Under the pieces are notes generated by a model. That model saw nothing but the letters and a program-made list of their open reading frames with translations, was not told where the DNA came from and searched no databases. Positions 1 through 10,403 of a stretch of DNA of 64,000 nucleotides are shown one piece after another. The stretch is from Isoetes taiwanensis. Its lineage: Eukaryota > Streptophyta > Lycopodiopsida > Isoetales > Isoetaceae. Positions within the stretch are counted from its first letter, which is position 1, and every line of letters starts with the position of its first letter. Position numbers and translations under genes: made by a program. The stretch is taken from the NCBI GenBank assembly GCA_021234155.1, contig JAJEKV010000003.1:24524874-24588873 (forward strand), in the 5' to 3' direction.

Positions 1-2140
1 CGGTGACCCGCTCCCGGCGCCGCCCGGTGTTGGCCCCACCGGTCCACACCAGAATGTGCTCCCGGTGGGAATCCCCCATACATGCACGTATTTGCACATT
101 TTTGTGTATTTAGTGCTCATATATGCTCATATGTTAAGTGAAATCGGGGCGCATAATTTAGGGGCGGTCCCATCAAATGACCGAGATTAACGGTTCGGGA
201 TTTGGAAGAGACTAACGGGGGGATTTTGATCCTTGTATTATCATGCTATTGGTTGGGTCACTTTCCGCGTCGATAGTTTTTGCCGCCTCACCTACTCTCA
301 AATCCTTTTCTTAGTTTTTTTCATGGTGGGCCTTCCGGGTTTATCATGGCGCTCCACGATTTTGGTGATGGCGCTCAAGATTTTAAGCAGATTACCCGGG
401 CGGTTTTCTTTGTAGAAACGGGCTTGGATCTAAGGATGCTTGGAGCTTTTCGACCTTTTGCTTTCTTAACGGTTTGGGTCGGATTTGGAGTCGTGCTTCT
501 ACAGGTTTTGGAGTCGTGCTCTGATATTTGGATTTGTAGCTCTTGTTTTGCATGAAGTTTTTCAAGCCTCTGTTTTACGGGTTATTGCTCATGAAGAACT
601 TGCTTCCCTCATTGCTCATCGCAGAGCCGAACTCCTTCTTTGCTTGCTGGCGCTAGTTCGGCGTCTTTTCAGCCCTTTTCAATCTTAAAAAAACAGCCTG
701 CGATTCTGTTTTGAGCTGTCAAGTCCCACATTTTTTGCCAAGGTAAATGCTTGTATTTGGGGAAAAGTTATTAGCTTGAGTGGTTGCTTAGGATTCCTTT
801 GGGTACCTGCTTTTGCGATGTACAAGCTTCCAGAACCGTTGTTTTGAACATACTTTTCTTTACTTGTTATCATTGTTGTGATTTGCTATCATTCCAATTG
901 GGGTCAGTGTGCATCATTGCATGCCTTCAAAGCTCTGCATTAGCTAATCCGACATCTTCAAGCATTCAAGCAAGCATTCAACCATGCCACATTGGATGCC
1001 TCAGATAAGGACTGAATTAAGGTAAAGCTATTTTTTCTTTCATTTTGTCTTCTGTTGAAAAACATTCTGTTCATCATTCTGTTTTTGCTTTTGTTCTTCT
1101 GTTTTTGCTTTTGTTCTTACGTCGACTAACACTTTCATTTGCTGGTGGTTTTTGACGGGGAGCCATGGCCCTGACTTTAGGTTTTGAATGGACAATGTAG
1201 CGATGGCCAAAGCTTCAGCTATTAGAGAATGGACAATGTGAAAGGCTGGTTGTGAAGTGGAATGGAAGCAAGAATGGCGAGGTACAACATCATATATATA
1301 ATACTCTGTTTTTGAATAACAAATTCAAGTTTAGAGTTTCATTCTATTTTTTCTTGTTTATGCGATTGATAGCACCAAATTGCTACTCCTTTATGTTCCA
1401 TCTTAGCGATTGGGACAACTTCAAAAGTTGAAGCTAGGAGCGAGAAATGAATGGAGATTTGACCCTTTGCCGGATCTTCTTGATTTGTACCCTTTGCATA
1501 CGAAATATCCAAACAAGGAAAAGCTGCCACGGTAAGATTTGAAATGAATGGAGATTTGTACCCTTCGCCCACGGAAGATCACGGGCTAGTATTATGTAGT
1601 TATTGATCCTAGGTTATATGCTAAGTTGTTTTAAATTTTATCAAGCACTCTAGTGAGTGCTCTAAGCAACTAACAAACGTTAGGCATATATTTGAGAAAT
1701 CATAGCTATCTTGCACAAAATCAAACAAGAAGGTTGAAATTTAGTTCAAATTTGTATAATCGATGCTAAAATTACATCAACTTAATGCTTTGAACCTTAA
1801 ACAATAAATTTAAACTGTTTTGAATCTTAACCATTACTTTAATTTTTGATTTAATGATGGTATTTGAAATGCTTAATGGATTTGATTGGGTTCGATTCCC
1901 AAAAAGGCAAGTTGTATTTAAAGTAAAATATGATTATCAAGGCTTTTAAATTCTAGTGTATTTTTTTTAAATGTGTGCCACGTGTCAATCTATGATTGGT
2001 TAGGCGACATTTTAAAAACAACACTTATTTTTCCTATATGTCATAATAATATTTTTTATTTAAGGACATGTTGATTTTTATTAACTATGTACCATATTGT
2101 GTAAAAGCAACCATTGAAAACAATGCAACCTTTTAAAAAC
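1..2140. other. Non-coding AT-rich flank, nothing recognised
   Basis: Only short open frames without domain signal are present. The first 200 bases are more GC-rich and could be the edge of another repeat, but no terminus is visible. A 20-bp word is duplicated in tandem near 1,078-1,120. A short sequence meaning roughly 'aatgaatggagatttg' occurs twice near 1,447 and 1,543. Confidence 0.5.
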
Positions 2141-2830
2141 TACACGTGAAGGATCTAAATATCAATATATAGAAAACATGAAATTTTAAAACAATACATG
2201 TAGATTTCCTAAAGATTATGTATCCTTTTTTGGAAAAACAATGTCAACTTGTAAAACTACAAGTAAAAAAAAAAAAAAAACAACACATAGAAAATAAAAA
2301 GAGAACTGGTCTTCTTTAGATTTCCACGTGTACAAATATTCAAACGTACACATGTGGTTTTGGAAGACAAACAACAGCGTGGCTCCTCTAAAAACAACGA
2401 TGAAAAAAAATGACATATATAATTTTTTAAAAAACCATCTTACTTTGACGTTGTAATTTAAGTTTACACGTGTAGTAATATCTAAACCAACGCGTGTTAT
2501 TTTGATGAACAACAACGTATGGCTCGTGAAAAAAACCACAGTCAAGAAAAAACCACACGTTGACAAAATTTTGCGAAAAACGATAGTGAAAAAAAGGACA
2601 CGTTGACAAAAAAAAAAGGGGTGCCAAAAAAACCACAGTGGAAATTTCTGCCAAAAAACCACTGTCTCTTTGTGCAAATCCGGATAAACGGGCCACGTGG
2701 ACTTTTGGGGCCATTTTGGTGTTGTTTTTGGCATAAAACAACACTTCCGTACAACTAAAAAACAACTGTGGACCAAAAAGTGGGGTCAGTGTGAATCTTA
2801 GGAAAACCTTTGTGAAAAGCGTACAAAAAC
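2140..2830. repeat. Decayed tandem repeat with CACGTG-like words
   Basis: Segments starting with a CACGTG word at 2,325 and 2,467 are recognisably similar over about 60 bases (period about 142 bp), and CACGTG recurs near 2,143 and 2,692. The region is A-rich on the plus strand. Its long minus-strand open frames are phenylalanine-rich by composition and are not taken as genes. Confidence 0.45.
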
Positions 2831-3824
2831 ACAAAGAAAACCCCCTGTTATTATGCTACATATTCATAGTATGTGTTTTGTATTTATTATGCATCACAAG
2901 AATGCGTGATACCCACATTTACTTTATCTAGCAGCAAGTAGGGATCATAAATTGTATAAAATGGTGACGAAGACGCGCAAGAATCATATTGCATAGCCTA
3001 GAAAGGATACACACTACATTGTTACTACAGGAATTTGTTGTAACTACTCCATTGTAAAGCTTTTAAATGTTTTTTTTTTTTTTTTTTTTTTTTTTACGTC
3101 TCATACCACATAGATTGACTAGAATATATTGGACTTCTGGGTTTCAAAGATGGAATTTTGGAAATCTATGTGGTAATGTTTGGATAGCAATATACTCGAT
3201 TATTTTCAATTTTGAATTTTTGTGGTGATAAAGTATGGATATTTTGCACTCTCTCATTGGTTCGCTAGATAATTTATTAGGTTGTTGTGGTAGTTATTAT
3301 TTGCACTATCTAATTTCTCCATTAGATGATTTATTTGGTTGTTGTGATAGTGGTAGATTATGGCAAGGTTACGTTGTTATATTCAATATTTTGATTTGGC
3401 TGTGAGTCAAAATAGAGGAAGAATATCAAGTGCCCTGATGTGTGTTTCTGGAAGCTGGTTCTTGGGCATATTGGTATGTAGGGGGGGGGGGGTGCCAATA
3501 AAGCGCCCACTTAAGGGTAAAAATTATATTATGATGGGTTTAATTCGTTTTAATCACCTATTTTGGTATAACATAATAAAATTTCAAAGTCTAGCTTTCA
3601 ATTGGTACTAAACAGAAGTTGTTTTGATAAATTGAAAGCTCGCTATGAAGATTTTAGGTTCTTTCCGTATTTTGACCCCAATAAACCATCAAATGCCCTT
3701 CAATGGATCACTAAAAGACACTTCAATGGACCACCAAATGCTTACACTTGACCTTCATTGGCCCACAAGTGCCCATAATAGACCATGCGTTTAGTTCTAA
3801 TTTTAGTAATTTTTAAGGTGGGCT
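2831..3824. other. Non-coding flank with homopolymers
   Basis: A T-run of about 26 (3,070-3,095) and a G-run of 12 (3,481-3,492) are present. No gene was recognised. The last 13 bases before 3,825 match one unit of the 22-bp minisatellite found on the far side of the YR element, which marks the insertion site. Confidence 0.5.
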
Positions 3825-3862
3825 ATTCCTAGGATGGGTCCTAAGACACAACAAGTGGCCGA
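3825..3862 (-). repeat. B2: 3' end of the YR element
   Basis: A 38-bp perfect copy of B1 at the outer 3' end of the element. Outside it the sequence is AAGGTGGGCT, which matches the minisatellite unit on the opposite flank. Confidence 0.88.
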
Positions 3863-4371
3863 AGTGGTGTTCTCATTGAGCTTTTGTAAAATCGTATAGT
3901 ACACAATTGGTACCCCCACTGGGGTAGAACTATGAAAAAGAACTTGAAAATTTTGAGTGCTCCGAAACTAGACAATCACCGAGAGCACGAAGAGAAAAAA
4001 TATAAGGGATGAGATGATATCAAAGGCCGACGATCGATGCCCAACGTCCTAGGAAAAAGTACCCGCGCGTTTGGCTCGTGCACCGCGAGCCCTGCAAAAA
4101 AGAGACCTGGACAATATAACCCGTTAGACGTTAGAAATGAGAACAGGGCAGGACTGATGCCAGATAAGATGGAAAAACCAACTCGGAGACCGCAGGGCCA
4201 CGCCGAGAGAATATCACGGTCGACCAACCGGTACGAAGAAAGAAAAAAGCAAAACGACAGAAATGACCGGTTGGTACCGCCTCGGACGCGACAAAAGCCA
4301 CGCCGAGAATGAATAAAGAGATCAAATAAACCATCAAGCCACGCAAACTGACTGAGAGGGAGGGGGGCGGG
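3863..4371 (-). other. Spacer between A2 and B2
   Basis: 509 bp between the two terminal repeats, read as the 3' region of the element. Short overlapping frames on both strands have no recognisable domain, so none is called. The second YR-like unit has a comparable 0.6-kb spacer, so the spacer is probably an architectural part of the family. Confidence 0.6.
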
Positions 4372-4531
4372 AAACCAAGTAGAGGCGACCGTAACTAGGA
4401 GACAAGCTCAAGGAGAACGCCGATAACCAAAGACAAGGAAAAATGGGCTATAAAAAGGGGAAAAAATCTGAGGTGGCGTCCCCATCCAAGGAATGGCGGT
4501 TCTATTGCTAGCGCAATAGAACCGAAGCATT
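4372..4531 (-). repeat. A2: internal split direct repeat of the YR element
   Basis: The second copy of the 160-bp A repeat. It directly abuts B1, with the bases ATT (4,529-4,531) shared by both. The A2/B1 junction is the sequence expected if the two outer ends (A1 and B2) were joined in a circle, as in the PAT/Ngaro model. Confidence 0.9.
4497..4524. other. Hairpin in A2 (recombination-site candidate)
   Basis: The arms CGGTTCTATTGC and GCAATAGAACCG pair perfectly over 12 bp around the loop TAGC. The hairpin ends 7 bp from the A/B junction. The same structure is at 10,529-10,556 in A1. Its position next to the presumed crossover suggests a recombinase-binding site, which is inference. Confidence 0.75.
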
Positions 4532-4566
4532 CCTAGGATGGGTCCTAAGACACAACAAGTGGCCGA
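4529..4566 (-). repeat. B1: internal split direct repeat
   Basis: A 38-bp word starting ATTCCTAGGATGGG, identical to 3,825-3,862. It lies immediately next to A2, overlapping it by ATT. Confidence 0.88.
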
Positions 4567-4583
4567 TAGAAGAGGAACCTACC

Positions 4584-5605
4584 TCAAAGACCAAGGTGGC
4601 GAGATACAATGAGGCGCTCCTGAACGTTGGGAAGAATATAGCGCGAATGGGAGGAGGCAGAGTGCCAACGTCCATGGGAACGACACCTCGGAAGGGACGG
4701 AAGAAGCAAAGAGGAAGCGGTGGGTTTCACGACCGCATGGGTGCCACGCCCGAGGCTCCAAGCCGATAAGACGCAAAGACTCAAACCACCAGGAGCGGGC
4801 AGCGGCATATGACAACGGGCGGGAGGAAGCCAAGGAAGAGCGGAAAAGCGGACCACCTGATGGTGGGTCAATGGTGCTAAAAAAGCACAAAGCGCATAAT
4901 AAACGCTGCAAGAATATCACCGACAGAGGGAGAAAACGCGGCGCGAGCAATGAGGACTTCCCGACCGCAAACTTTTGGTCGCACTTGGATTTGGCGGATA
5001 AACAACCGGACATGATCGGAAAAAAAAAAGAAAGATCGCGCCTAATTCAGATGCAAGGCCTCGTGAGATAATGGAGGAAACCAAGAAAGCGATGGTGACA
5101 AGGCATGCTTTCATAATACTACGCCAATGGGCCCGTGGACGGGCAAGTATAAAGAATGATCCGCTTAACGCGGAGCCCGAAATAATGGTAGACGACCCGC
5201 GGAAGGGCTATGGACACGTGGGGCCGCTTGACGAACTAAGGTAGGAAGGGGCGCAGAGCAAGGAGACGGGAAGTTGACCAAGCCATGAAAAAAGGCGATA
5301 GCAGCAGACGCGATACCTATGGAGTTAGGACTGCGATGGGCAGAAACCAACGAGGAGAAAAACGCAGCAACATGTAGGGAGGAGGCAGGTAGTGCTGTAA
5401 TCTGCTGGGAGCTGCACCAATGACGAAAAGATAGCCAGGCGGAGGAATAACTGAGCAAGGTAGACGATGCACGGGACTGGAGGACAGACACCAATGCTGA
5501 GGAAAAGAAGGGCAAAGAGGGATCGTCGAAGAAAGGTAAGATATCTGGAAAAACGAGACAAAAAACACAATAGTCAAAAAACCTATAATAAGTCACAACA
5601 ATCAA
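4584..5605 (-). pseudogene. Tyrosine recombinase of the YR element, frameshifted
   Basis: Tyrosine recombinases join and cut DNA through a tyrosine intermediate and replace the DDE integrase in this class. The N-terminal core-binding domain is clear in the frame of 5,165-5,605 (STLLSYSSAWLSFRHWC ... ASAAIAFFHGLV). After a stop near 5,165 the catalytic domain reappears in other frames. One frame gives SYAAARSWWFESLRLIGLEP; another gives HGRWHSASSHSRYI, in which the Tyr (codon 4,638-4,640) is the expected nucleophile, and terminates at 4,584. The HxxR box is not intact in any single frame. At least two frameshifts are needed to link the parts, so the copy should be non-functional. The position between RT and B1 matches PAT/Ngaro elements. 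Confidence 0.8.
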
Positions 5606-5686
5606 ACGATGCCAACCAACCTCTAAACTATCAAATATAACCTAGAACTAAAGAACAAACTGACTAGATGAAAAAACAAGAAAGAT

Positions 5687-7417
5687 CTATTCAATGGAAA
5701 AATTACAACGTAAGGCAAATAATGCGGCATGCCGGCAAGAGCCCGCGATGCGAGAAGAGAGTGAAGGGAGTAAGGCATGTGTGAATTCATGAAAGAAAAC
5801 TGCATCGTGAACAAAGGGCTGCCAAGAAGAGGAGTCGACAGCAAGCAACGGCCACCAAGGTGCAGAAGGCCAAGCAAAAACAACTAGTGTAAGCCGTGCT
5901 CTGCAAAGACGGGCGTGATGCAACACTTCGGGAATCAAGGCAGGCGGAGGAAAGCAGTAGTTATTGAACAAATGCCAATCATAAGATAGTGCATCAGGTG
6001 CAATCCGGTGAGGGTAACAATCCTTAGTATTGAAGACTGGCAGCAAGGCATTGGAAGGGCTAGCAAAACGATCCATATGATGAGGGCCCCAGCGCACCTC
6101 CAAGAGATGAAAAACAGAGGGGGATAAGGAAAACTCATCAAAGGCCCGGATCTTCGAAAGATAATCAGCCCACTCATTCTCCAATCGTGGAACCCATACT
6201 GGCTCCAACTGAATATGATACTGATAGCAAAAAATTAGCACTTCTAGAAGCAAAAAATGAAGTGTCGGAGAACGTGAACCGCCACTCTGTAACAGAAAAA
6301 ACACATTCTGGTTATCCCCGCGAGCTATTACATGGGATGCAGCTAGTAAGGGAGCACACTCCTGCAAGATCTGAAAAAGAGCAAAGAGTTCGCGCCAAGT
6401 AGAATATTGGAGGCGATTATCTGCTGAGAAAACACTAGAGAAAGAGAGAAGCTGAGAACCGGGACGTGAAAGCCAGCCGCCCCAACCCTCATCACTAGCA
6501 TCAAAACCCAAGGTAGACTTGAGCACAGTAGCGGGCCACACGGGGGCTCTATCGAAGTGACGTATAACAGTCTCCCAAAGCTGGATTTCCTGTGACGCAA
6601 GAGGGGACAGCAGGAGAGGGGTATCCCAAAGGTCAGCATCACGTAAATCGGAATGGAGGCCCCAAGTCAAGGCAGCACACAAATGGCCTAGGACTAGACG
6701 CAGAGACTGGATAAAACCAAGAAACTGAGCAATATGGCGAGGAGTGACATACCGAGAGGCTAACAGGTTAGAACAAAGAGACAAGACCCGCTCCTTCTTA
6801 GCCTGGGAAATGCGAAAGAAACCCTCCTGTGCATCCACTATGAAGCCTAAAAAGATTGTGCGGTGTGAGAGACGAAAACGACACTTTTTCCATGCCAAGA
6901 GAAAACCGGCCTGCTGCAAGTCGGCAATGACGCGAATCTGGAGAGACTCAGGGAGGGACTGGCATAGAAACAAAATATCATCGACATAGGGCAAGCAACG
7001 AATACCCTGACCTCGCCAAAACCGAACTAACTGTCTAACTAATTTGGTAAAGACAAAGGGAGCGGAAGCAAGACCAAAGGGGAGGACATTAAAGACGTAA
7101 AAACGACCTTCAAGCTCAAAACCCAAAAAAGTGCGGTGAGGAGGCCAAATAGCGACATGGTGATACCCAGACTTAAGGTCAACCGCAAAGAGAAAATCAT
7201 TAGGCAGACTTAAATGTGAAAGCAGCTCAAGGGACTCATACCGGAAGGAGGGAATTGTTAAGAAAGAGTTCAAACATCGTAAGTCAAGGATAAGGCGAAA
7301 CTTGTTCATGCCTTTGGGGACAACATCCAAGGGGGAGCAAAAGAAAGGGCAGGAGAGGACAGGGGACGCGGCACCCGTGACGTTAAGAGATCGAAACGGC
7401 CGAAGCGGCGTAAAAGT
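5687..7417 (-). CDS. DIRS-type reverse transcriptase-RNase H (YR element pol core)
   Basis: An open frame of 576 residues with no ATG at its upstream edge; the recognisable RT begins near 7,345 (SPLDVVPKGMNKFRLILDLR). RT palm motifs follow in order: the block KFRLILDLRCLN, then VLPFGLASAP, then the catalytic YVDD (codons near 6,980). RNase H follows with FDASDEGWGGWL, the WRE block, the GDNQN aspartate and a WVPRLENEWADYLS block. The C-terminus has the DIRS-specific tail (MDRFASPSNALLP ... DALSYDW ... FPPPALI). All catalytic acidic residues appear present. The protein would copy element RNA into DNA. It lies 81 bp upstream of the recombinase in element sense. The lack of a start codon and the broken N-terminal part indicate a damaged or frameshift-expressed pol. 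Confidence 0.9.
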   Translation of the reverse strand, partial: TFTPLRPFRSLNVTGAASPVLSCPFFCSPLDVVPKGMNKFRLILDLRCLNSFLTIPSFRYESLELLSHLSLPNDFLFAVDLKSGYHHVAIWPPHRTFLGFELEGRFYVFNVLPFGLASAPFVFTKLVRQLVRFWRGQGIRCLPYVDDILFLCQSLPESLQIRVIADLQQAGFLLAWKKCRFRLSHRTIFLGFIVDAQEGFFRISQAKKERVLSLCSNLLASRYVTPRHIAQFLGFIQSLRLVLGHLCAALTWGLHSDLRDADLWDTPLLLSPLASQEIQLWETVIRHFDRAPVWPATVLKSTLGFDASDEGWGGWLSRPGSQLLSFSSVFSADNRLQYSTWRELFALFQILQECAPLLAASHVIARGDNQNVFFLLQSGGSRSPTLHFLLLEVLIFCYQYHIQLEPVWVPRLENEWADYLSKIRAFDEFSLSPSVFHLLEVRWGPHHMDRFASPSNALLPVFNTKDCYPHRIAPDALSYDWHLFNNYCFPPPALIPEVLHHARLCRARLTLVVFAWPSAPWWPLLAVDSSSWQPFVHDAVFFHEFTHALLPSLSSRIAGSCRHAALFALRCNFSIE

Positions 7418-7709
7418 CTAGGTGGGCAGATAAAGAAGAGTGATTTGGGGCGGAAAAAGCAACAGATGGACGAGAAGATGACTAAGGGAGGCGATAACCA
7501 AACTGGATCCAATGCAAAACCTGTTGCGAGGAACAGATAGACTGCCAGAAAGGAAAAGCGGTCTGGAGGCGATTTAGAACCACAGAAGCAGAAGCCAAAT
7601 CATCAGCAGGGGAGGGGTCGATGCCAAGATGAGGGATGATGGAGGTGATCGGAGCACATTCTGAAAAAACGGGTATAAACCGTAAGTCCAGTTGCCAAAA
7701 GAAAAACAA
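7418..7709 (-). pseudogene. Broken N-terminal part of YR-element pol
   Basis: This stretch encodes the region that normally precedes the RT core in DIRS-type pol. In one frame it reads through FWQSICSSQQVLHWIQFGYR, a typical pre-RT block, then meets a TAG stop (7,482-7,484). Downstream the same frame still looks coding (roughly APNHSSLSAHLDFYA) until another stop. The RT core lies in a different frame that is closed by TAG at 7,418-7,420. At least one nonsense change and one frameshift therefore separate this part from the RT. A programmed frameshift is possible for one of the two breaks but does not explain the TAG. Confidence 0.65.
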
Positions 7710-8072
7710 ACCAAGTTAGTCGAGTGGATAACCATGGATAAGACAAACCCCTCTAAAGCTAACACCAAACACAATGATCACAACAAAGCATAAACCCAAA
7801 GAAACTAGAAAACATCCAACTATAATACCGAGTAAGACAATTAACATCCTACCAGATTTAACAAACCGAAAATATCTAATTTGAAAGCGAAAATTCAACA
7901 TATCCAAGAAAAACTAGACAAGAAAAACAACCACAGCGACCAATAGCACAAAACTTAATTCAAAGAAATTTATATCACAAGAAAAACAACAGTACCGGAA
8001 AAAGGACCAAATTTGTATTAATATCGAGAAACTATGACAACAGGAAGAAATATGCACAGGGAGAACTAAAAA
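7710..8072 (-). other. Gag-pol intergenic segment
   Basis: About 360 bp between the gag stop and the first recognisable pol residues. It is AT-rich on both strands and no gene was recognised. Confidence 0.5.
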
Positions 8073-9143
8073 TCAAGGGCCGGGACGAGGAAAAAACGGA
8101 GCCGGGGCCGGCAACAAAGGACCTGGGGGTGGAACCAAAGGCGGGAGGGGAGCAACAGGAGAGCCCGTGTTGGGGCGAGAATGGCACGTTTCAATGCGAT
8201 GGCCCAGGCGTCCACAAAAAGTGCAAAATGGGCGGGATCCCGACCGAGATGAGGAAAAAGGGGATTGCGGTGTAGCAAAGAAGGTGGAGCCAGAGGGCGA
8301 GGCAGCGGATCTAGAAACAGGAGGGCGCCGATCACGATGCATCTGCCGAGCTAGTTTTAATTTCTTAGAATCATCAGCAGTCAAGGCAGGGCCTGTGTGG
8401 TCATCAAAATCCAAGGCAACATCATAGCCCTCGCGATCAGCAATAATCAAGAACTTCATCCTCTGCAAAGTGGCAGCCTTACCTTCTTCGACAATCTGGA
8501 GGACAACATCGGGCACTCGAGGAGACAGGGCAATCAATCGAGCATGAAGCTCCCGGAATCTGGACTCGGTAGTACAAAGGAACTCGTACTGGTGGCGCGA
8601 TGACTCTCTCTTAAAGCTGGAAACTGATCGTGATGAGCGTTCTCGAACTTCTTGGCGCAACACTTCGATCTGCTCATGAACATTAGTGTTAGAAGTGAGT
8701 GTCGACTGAATACTCTGGATCTGTGCCATCTGTAACTGAAGGGTTTGCAAAAGCTGAGGCACCATATCCACAGACTGAGAGGAGGGAACCGCAGAACAAG
8801 CAGTCGGCAAAGAGTGGCTCAAACCCACCGCGGGACCCGCAGAAGCAAAGGAAAAAACAGGGGGCGGCACAGAAGCAAATGACACAGAGGAGATAGCCCG
8901 AGAAGGACCAGCTGAGCCAGAGTGAGAAGCGACGCCCGTGCATCTGATCGTGGAAAAAACGGGATTGACAGGCTCAAGAGAAGCCGCGGTATGCACAACA
9001 GACACCTCAGAGGCAATAGAAACTCCAGTGGTGTGGGCACGTCGCATAGGTGGGGTGGACGGGGCAGTGCTTGCCGCGACCCGCTTAGCCCTCCGAGCCC
9101 GCAAAGAACCCTGAGAGGTGCTAGGAATGTCCTGATCTGCCAT
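8073..9143 (-). CDS. Gag-like protein with CCHC zinc knuckle (YR element)
   Basis: An intact 356-residue ORF starting with an ATG at 9,143. The N-terminal third is rich in Ser, Ala and Pro. The middle (about residues 120-170) is Gln/Leu-rich and likely coiled-coil. Near residues 306-319 is a zinc knuckle, CTFCGRLGHRIETC (C-x2-C-x4-H-x4-C), followed by a proline-rich tail. Gag proteins of retroelements bind and package the element RNA into particles. The location, just downstream of A1 and upstream of pol in element sense, fits that role. It is the only intact ORF of the element. Assignment rests on the knuckle and on context, since gag sequences diverge fast. The alternative, an unrelated zinc-knuckle protein, is unlikely inside the element. 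Confidence 0.82.
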   Translation of the reverse strand: MADQDIPSTSQGSLRARRAKRVAASTAPSTPPMRRAHTTGVSIASEVSVVHTAASLEPVNPVFSTIRCTGVASHSGSAGPSRAISSVSFASVPPPVFSFASAGPAVGLSHSLPTACSAVPSSQSVDMVPQLLQTLQLQMAQIQSIQSTLTSNTNVHEQIEVLRQEVRERSSRSVSSFKRESSRHQYEFLCTTESRFRELHARLIALSPRVPDVVLQIVEEGKAATLQRMKFLIIADREGYDVALDFDDHTGPALTADDSKKLKLARQMHRDRRPPVSRSAASPSGSTFFATPQSPFSSSRSGSRPFCTFCGRLGHRIETCHSRPNTGSPVAPLPPLVPPPGPLLPAPAPFFPRPGP

Positions 9144-10403
9144 CGCGTGAAATGTCTAAAAACACAATTCACAAAATGTTAGTACAAACAATGGGGAAAA
9201 ACAACACGCTTCACGAGATCCATGCCAACAGTGACGCGAAGCCCGGAGTGAGTTTGCAACACCCCCAACTAAATATAACTAACAATGAAAACTGACGAGA
9301 AACGTAAATGGCGAGGAAAAAAGGCAAAGAAGCAAGAAAAAATACAACCCACAGCACCAACGGGACAACGTTGAGAAGAAAAAGAAGCCGGAGGACAAGA
9401 GACTAGCCACCAAAAAAATTAACAACCGGAAAGAATACCTAAGAAAGAGATGGTAAAACAACACCAACACAACAAAAGAAATTAGAACAACCATCTTAAG
9501 CAAACAAGGTACGGAAAAAATCCCAAACAAAAAAGGAAGACAAGGGGTCCAAGGGAAACCGGGTGTATCCAATTAAAACGAGGGTAAACCGGGTCGACGA
9601 CCTGGTACCCCTGCTGCAGAAATGGCGGAAGCGGCAGCCACGAAGGACGGTGAAGATGAAGGTGGAAAACAGAGAGGAAAAAACCAAAACGCCGGTGGAG
9701 GCAGAGAGGGAAAAAACTGAGGAAGGCAACACAGAAGGTGGCAGAGAGGAAATGGATGCTGGAGGGCCTGACAAAGCCGAAACAGAAGAGAAAGGCAGTA
9801 TCCGGGGTAAGCAAAGGGAGCCGATTGTGAAGCCAGCAGAGACCGAGAAACAAATTCGAGAATAATCTTAAGCAACAGACCGGAAAACACAAGCAATCGG
9901 ATATGGAAAATGGTTAGAAAGGAGCTAAGAAGATTGGGCGAAGCCAGATTGAGAACCGGAGCAGCAGGCCCGGGCTATGGCAGCCGAAAACATGCCCCAC
10001 TGCCAAACCGTCTGGCAGGAGGCAGTAACGGGGCCGGATTCGCCCGAAATTCATGGCAAAGGCCAGAAGAAACAGAAGACAAAGGGTCCCGGAAGCAAGC
10101 AAGACCCAGGCTAATGGCAAGCAAGCCGGATTCAACCTGAATCAAACAAAAATAGGGAACAAAACATCAAAAGCAACCAACTAACCGAAAACCGCTCAAG
10201 AAACCCTTGATCATGCCATAACCGGGAGGGAACTGATGCCCAAGACTCCGACAACGCATCCCAAAGACCAAGAGGAGAACAAGAACCACAGACGAAACCG
10301 GATTAAAACCGAGAATATCACAATCATCGTACCTTGAAAAAACTTTCTTGAGTAGGGACGTAGGCGGTAGGCGCACAGTACGACAGGCTTTTCTGAAGGT
10401 AGA
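9144..10403 (-). other. 5' internal leader of the YR element
   Basis: About 1.26 kb between A1 and gag. Several overlapping open frames occur on both strands near 9,480-9,900, but none shows a domain or continues into gag. It is read as untranslated leader, possibly with decayed coding sequence. Confidence 0.5.

Noticed and set aside
2216-2834. Minus-strand frames of 186 and 135 residues
   Set aside because: They are phenylalanine- and lysine-rich by-products of A-rich repeats; two long frames overlap and neither has domain features.
4037-4346. Frames on both strands in the A2-B2 spacer
   Set aside because: Overlapping frames of similar length on opposite strands, with no domain; more likely element 3' non-coding sequence.
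8167-8896. Plus-strand frames opposite gag
   Set aside because: Shadows of the gag ORF, which carries the zinc knuckle.
9482-9896. Overlapping frames in the YR-element leader
   Set aside because: Three frames overlap on both strands and none shows a retroelement domain.
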